A stretch of 6,947 nucleotides of DNA from Candidatus Methanoplasma sp. (lineage in GTDB: Archaea > Thermoplasmatota > Thermoplasmata > Methanomassiliicoccales > Methanomethylophilaceae): positions 1 to 6,947 of the forward strand of contig JAIRUV010000038.1 in the NCBI GenBank assembly GCA_031254265.1. Reading direction: 5' to 3'. Within the stretch, counting starts at the first letter, position 1. The number at the start of each line of letters is the position of its first letter. This document shows positions 5,463 through 6,947 of this stretch, piece after piece. The notes under the pieces are model-generated. The model saw only the letters and a list, made by a program, of their open reading frames with translations, searched no databases and was not told the origin of the DNA. The translations under genes were made by a program, and so were the position numbers.

Positions 5463-6652
5463 TGCACCCATCCGAGGAGATTTTCTGTGAGAAGAGCAGC
5501 AGACTGAGAGGAAAGACCATTGTATTGGGAATTACCGGAAGCATAGCGGCAACAGAGAGTTTCTCTGTGATCAGGGAGCTGATAAGGCATGGTGCAAAGA
5601 TCATACCGGTGATGACCCCGAACGCAGCCAAGCTTGCAGCGCCGGATGCGATAGAGTTCGCGGCCGGATTAAAACCCATAATAGAGCTTACCGGACAGAC
5701 GGAACACGTCACCCACCTCGGAGATCCGTCCGCTGCAGACCTGTTCCTTGTATATCCAGCCACTGCCAATACCATATCGAAGATGGCTCAGGGTATAGAC
5801 GATACAGCAGTGACATCCATGGCAACGATCGCATTGGGAGGAAAGATGCCAGTGGCCGTCGTCCCTGCCATGCACGAGCTCATGCTCAACAACCCCGCGG
5901 TGTCCAGGAATCTCAGGACCCTCGCTGAGTGGGGAGTGCATATAATAGGTCCATACAGGGACGGGATCAGGGCAAAAGCGGCATCGAAGGACGAGATCGT
6001 ATCCTGGGCAGTGAAGCTGCTGTCGAGGAGCGACCTCGCGGGACGCCGTATACTCGTGGTCGGAGGAAGGAGCGAAGAACCCATAGATTCCATGAGGATG
6101 ATAACTAACCGGTCATCAGGCAAAATGTCGCTGGCACTTGCACAACGCGCATTCGAGAGAGGTGCTGAGGTGGAACTTTGGATGGGCAGCTGCAGCGTAT
6201 CGATGCCGGACTTCCTCAAAACTAAGAGGTTCTCTACAGTGTCGGACCTCATAACGATGGTGGACACGATAGACCACGACATAGTGATAATGCCCGCGGC
6301 GCTTGCGGATTTCACGCCCTCGGAGAAAAGAGAAGGAAAGATACCCAGCGACGAATCATTCGACATAAAGCTGAAGCCTGTTCCGAAGGTCCTTCCGCTT
6401 GTCAGAAAGAAATGCGCCAATGTCATAGGGTTCAAGGCAGAGTCAGGATTCGGCCTTGCCGAGCTTGAGAGAAGAGCGAGATGCAGGATGAAAGAATACG
6501 ATCTGAAGGCCGTGGTGGCCAATGACATCGATGTTGCGGGCAGATCGACATCCTCTGTGATACTCGTCACGGAAAAGCCGTCGAAGAACATAACCGGCAC
6601 TAAGATCGAGGTCTCTGACGAGATACTGAACTATTGTGCGGAAATCACATGA
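5462..6652 (+). CDS. coaBC: CoaBC: phosphopantothenoylcysteine synthetase/decarboxylase
   Basis: The 396-residue bifunctional enzyme makes 4'-phosphopantetheine: CoaB couples 4'-phosphopantothenate to cysteine with a nucleotide triphosphate, and CoaC decarboxylates the product using FMN. CoaC is N-terminal (about 17-185): GITGSIAATES (23-33), the active-site histidine in THLGDP (H85), PATANTISKMAQGIDD (99-114) and PAMH (135-138) in place of the bacterial PAMN. The flap segment GPYRDGIRAKAA (163-174) has no cysteine, unlike E. coli. To my recollection both traits are common in archaea. CoaB is C-terminal (about 193-396): ILVVGGRSEEPIDSMRMITN (197-216), SSGKM, ALADFTP (280-286), GKIPSD (292-297), LKPVPKVL (304-311), IGFKAES (322-328) and VANDI. 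The ATG at 5462 shares one base with the previous stop (TGATG) and has AAGGAG about eight bases upstream; a TTG at 5459 is less likely. Confidence 0.95.
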   Translation: MHPSEEIFCEKSSRLRGKTIVLGITGSIAATESFSVIRELIRHGAKIIPVMTPNAAKLAAPDAIEFAAGLKPIIELTGQTEHVTHLGDPSAADLFLVYPATANTISKMAQGIDDTAVTSMATIALGGKMPVAVVPAMHELMLNNPAVSRNLRTLAEWGVHIIGPYRDGIRAKAASKDEIVSWAVKLLSRSDLAGRRILVVGGRSEEPIDSMRMITNRSSGKMSLALAQRAFERGAEVELWMGSCSVSMPDFLKTKRFSTVSDLITMVDTIDHDIVIMPAALADFTPSEKREGKIPSDESFDIKLKPVPKVLPLVRKKCANVIGFKAESGFGLAELERRARCRMKEYDLKAVVANDIDVAGRSTSSVILVTEKPSKNITGTKIEVSDEILNYCAEIT

Positions 6653-6947
6653 CCTCGGCGTTCTGCCCTTCGCACACAACATGCTTTTTCAGGCCTGTCC
6701 ATTCGGACAATATACTGAAGAAAGGGTCAAGAGGGGTCGGCATAAGGCTGGGTGCAGGCACCACCGTGCATATGTACGAAAGAACAGGGAGCACGAAGAT
6801 AACCATCGGCGGGAAGGCCGACGATGCAAGGATAACAAGACATGTGCTGGAACATATGGCACCTGACCGCAGCTTCGAGACGGATGTCGAGTGCGGTCTC
6901 CCTTTGGGGCAGGGGTTCGGGATGAGTGCGTCAGGAGCTGTCGCCGC
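6649..6947 (+). CDS. Pantoate kinase (PoK), N-terminal part, cut by window edge
   Basis: I read this frame by hand: the ATG at 6649 overlaps the coaBC stop in an ATGA junction and the frame stays open to the edge (99 full codons). It is a GHMP-superfamily kinase of the archaeal pantoate kinase type, which phosphorylates pantoate to 4-phosphopantoate. Phosphopantothenate synthetase (not in the window) then joins this to beta-alanine. The N-terminus FCPSHTTCFFRPV (5-17) matches the family's PGHITGFF-like strand. KKGSRGVGIRLGAG (24-37) follows, and the ATP-binding GHMP motif LPLGQGFGMSASGAVA is at 84-99. Its product feeds the pathway that leads to the adjacent CoaBC, which supports the call. Mevalonate or shikimate kinases share the fold, but the N-terminus and neighbour favour pantoate kinase. 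About two thirds of the protein is missing to the right. Confidence 0.88.
   Translation, partial: MTSAFCPSHTTCFFRPVHSDNILKKGSRGVGIRLGAGTTVHMYERTGSTKITIGGKADDARITRHVLEHMAPDRSFETDVECGLPLGQGFGMSASGAVA

Noticed and set aside
5788..6600. Long open frame on the minus strand (270 codons)
   Set aside because: It is antisense to coaBC, whose motifs run unbroken through the region; the shadow is low-complexity Ser/Thr/Leu-rich.
1..6947. CRISPR array, insertion sequence or phage defence system
   Set aside because: I saw no regularly spaced repeats, no transposase and no terminal inverted repeats. Apart from the partial Fic gene nothing resembles a defence or toxin module.

Overview
The window looks like chromosomal DNA of a euryarchaeon. 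The most likely group is a Methanomassiliicoccales-like gut methanogen (Thermoplasmata), but that placement is an inference. Archaeal ancestry rests on a Gins51-type GINS subunit, a GHMP-fold pantoate kinase next to an archaeal-style CoaBC, a tRNA with no encoded CCA, and TATA-like boxes about 26-27 bases upstream of predicted starts. The nine protein genes whose stops can be read use TGA seven times, TAA twice and TAG never. This fits, but does not prove, a lineage that reserves UAG for pyrrolysine.

Bases 1-1841 form an accessory half, with every gene on the minus strand. From the tRNA outward they are a possible 53-codon small ORF, a RimJ/RimL-type GNAT acetyltransferase, a two-helix membrane protein overlapping a YbjQ-family (DUF74) gene, and the N-terminal part of a Fic-family gene cut by the window edge. 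These genes are of bacterial-looking types, and the acetyltransferase is visibly richer in A/T than the core genes. They lie on the 3' side of a tRNA-Lys(CTT) gene, a usual place for acquired DNA, but no integrase or duplicated tRNA end is visible.

Bases 1842-3991 hold the tRNA-Lys, then, divergent from it, a two-CBS-domain protein and a WalJ/YycJ-type metallo-beta-lactamase-fold protein six bases apart. The second of these ends inside the 3' end of a GINS subunit gene on the opposite strand (17-base tail-to-tail overlap).

Bases 4079-6947 are one tightly packed plus-strand operon: a DUF167/YggU protein, a Toprim domain fused to thymidylate kinase, CoaBC, and pantoate kinase (cut by the right edge). 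All junctions overlap, by 8, 1 and 4 bases. The last two genes serve archaeal coenzyme A synthesis. The Toprim-thymidylate kinase fusion joins a nucleic-acid-type metal site to dTTP synthesis and is the most unusual protein in the window. No CRISPR array, insertion sequence or defence island is visible. Most of the window is ordinary core archaeal sequence beside a small acquired segment.
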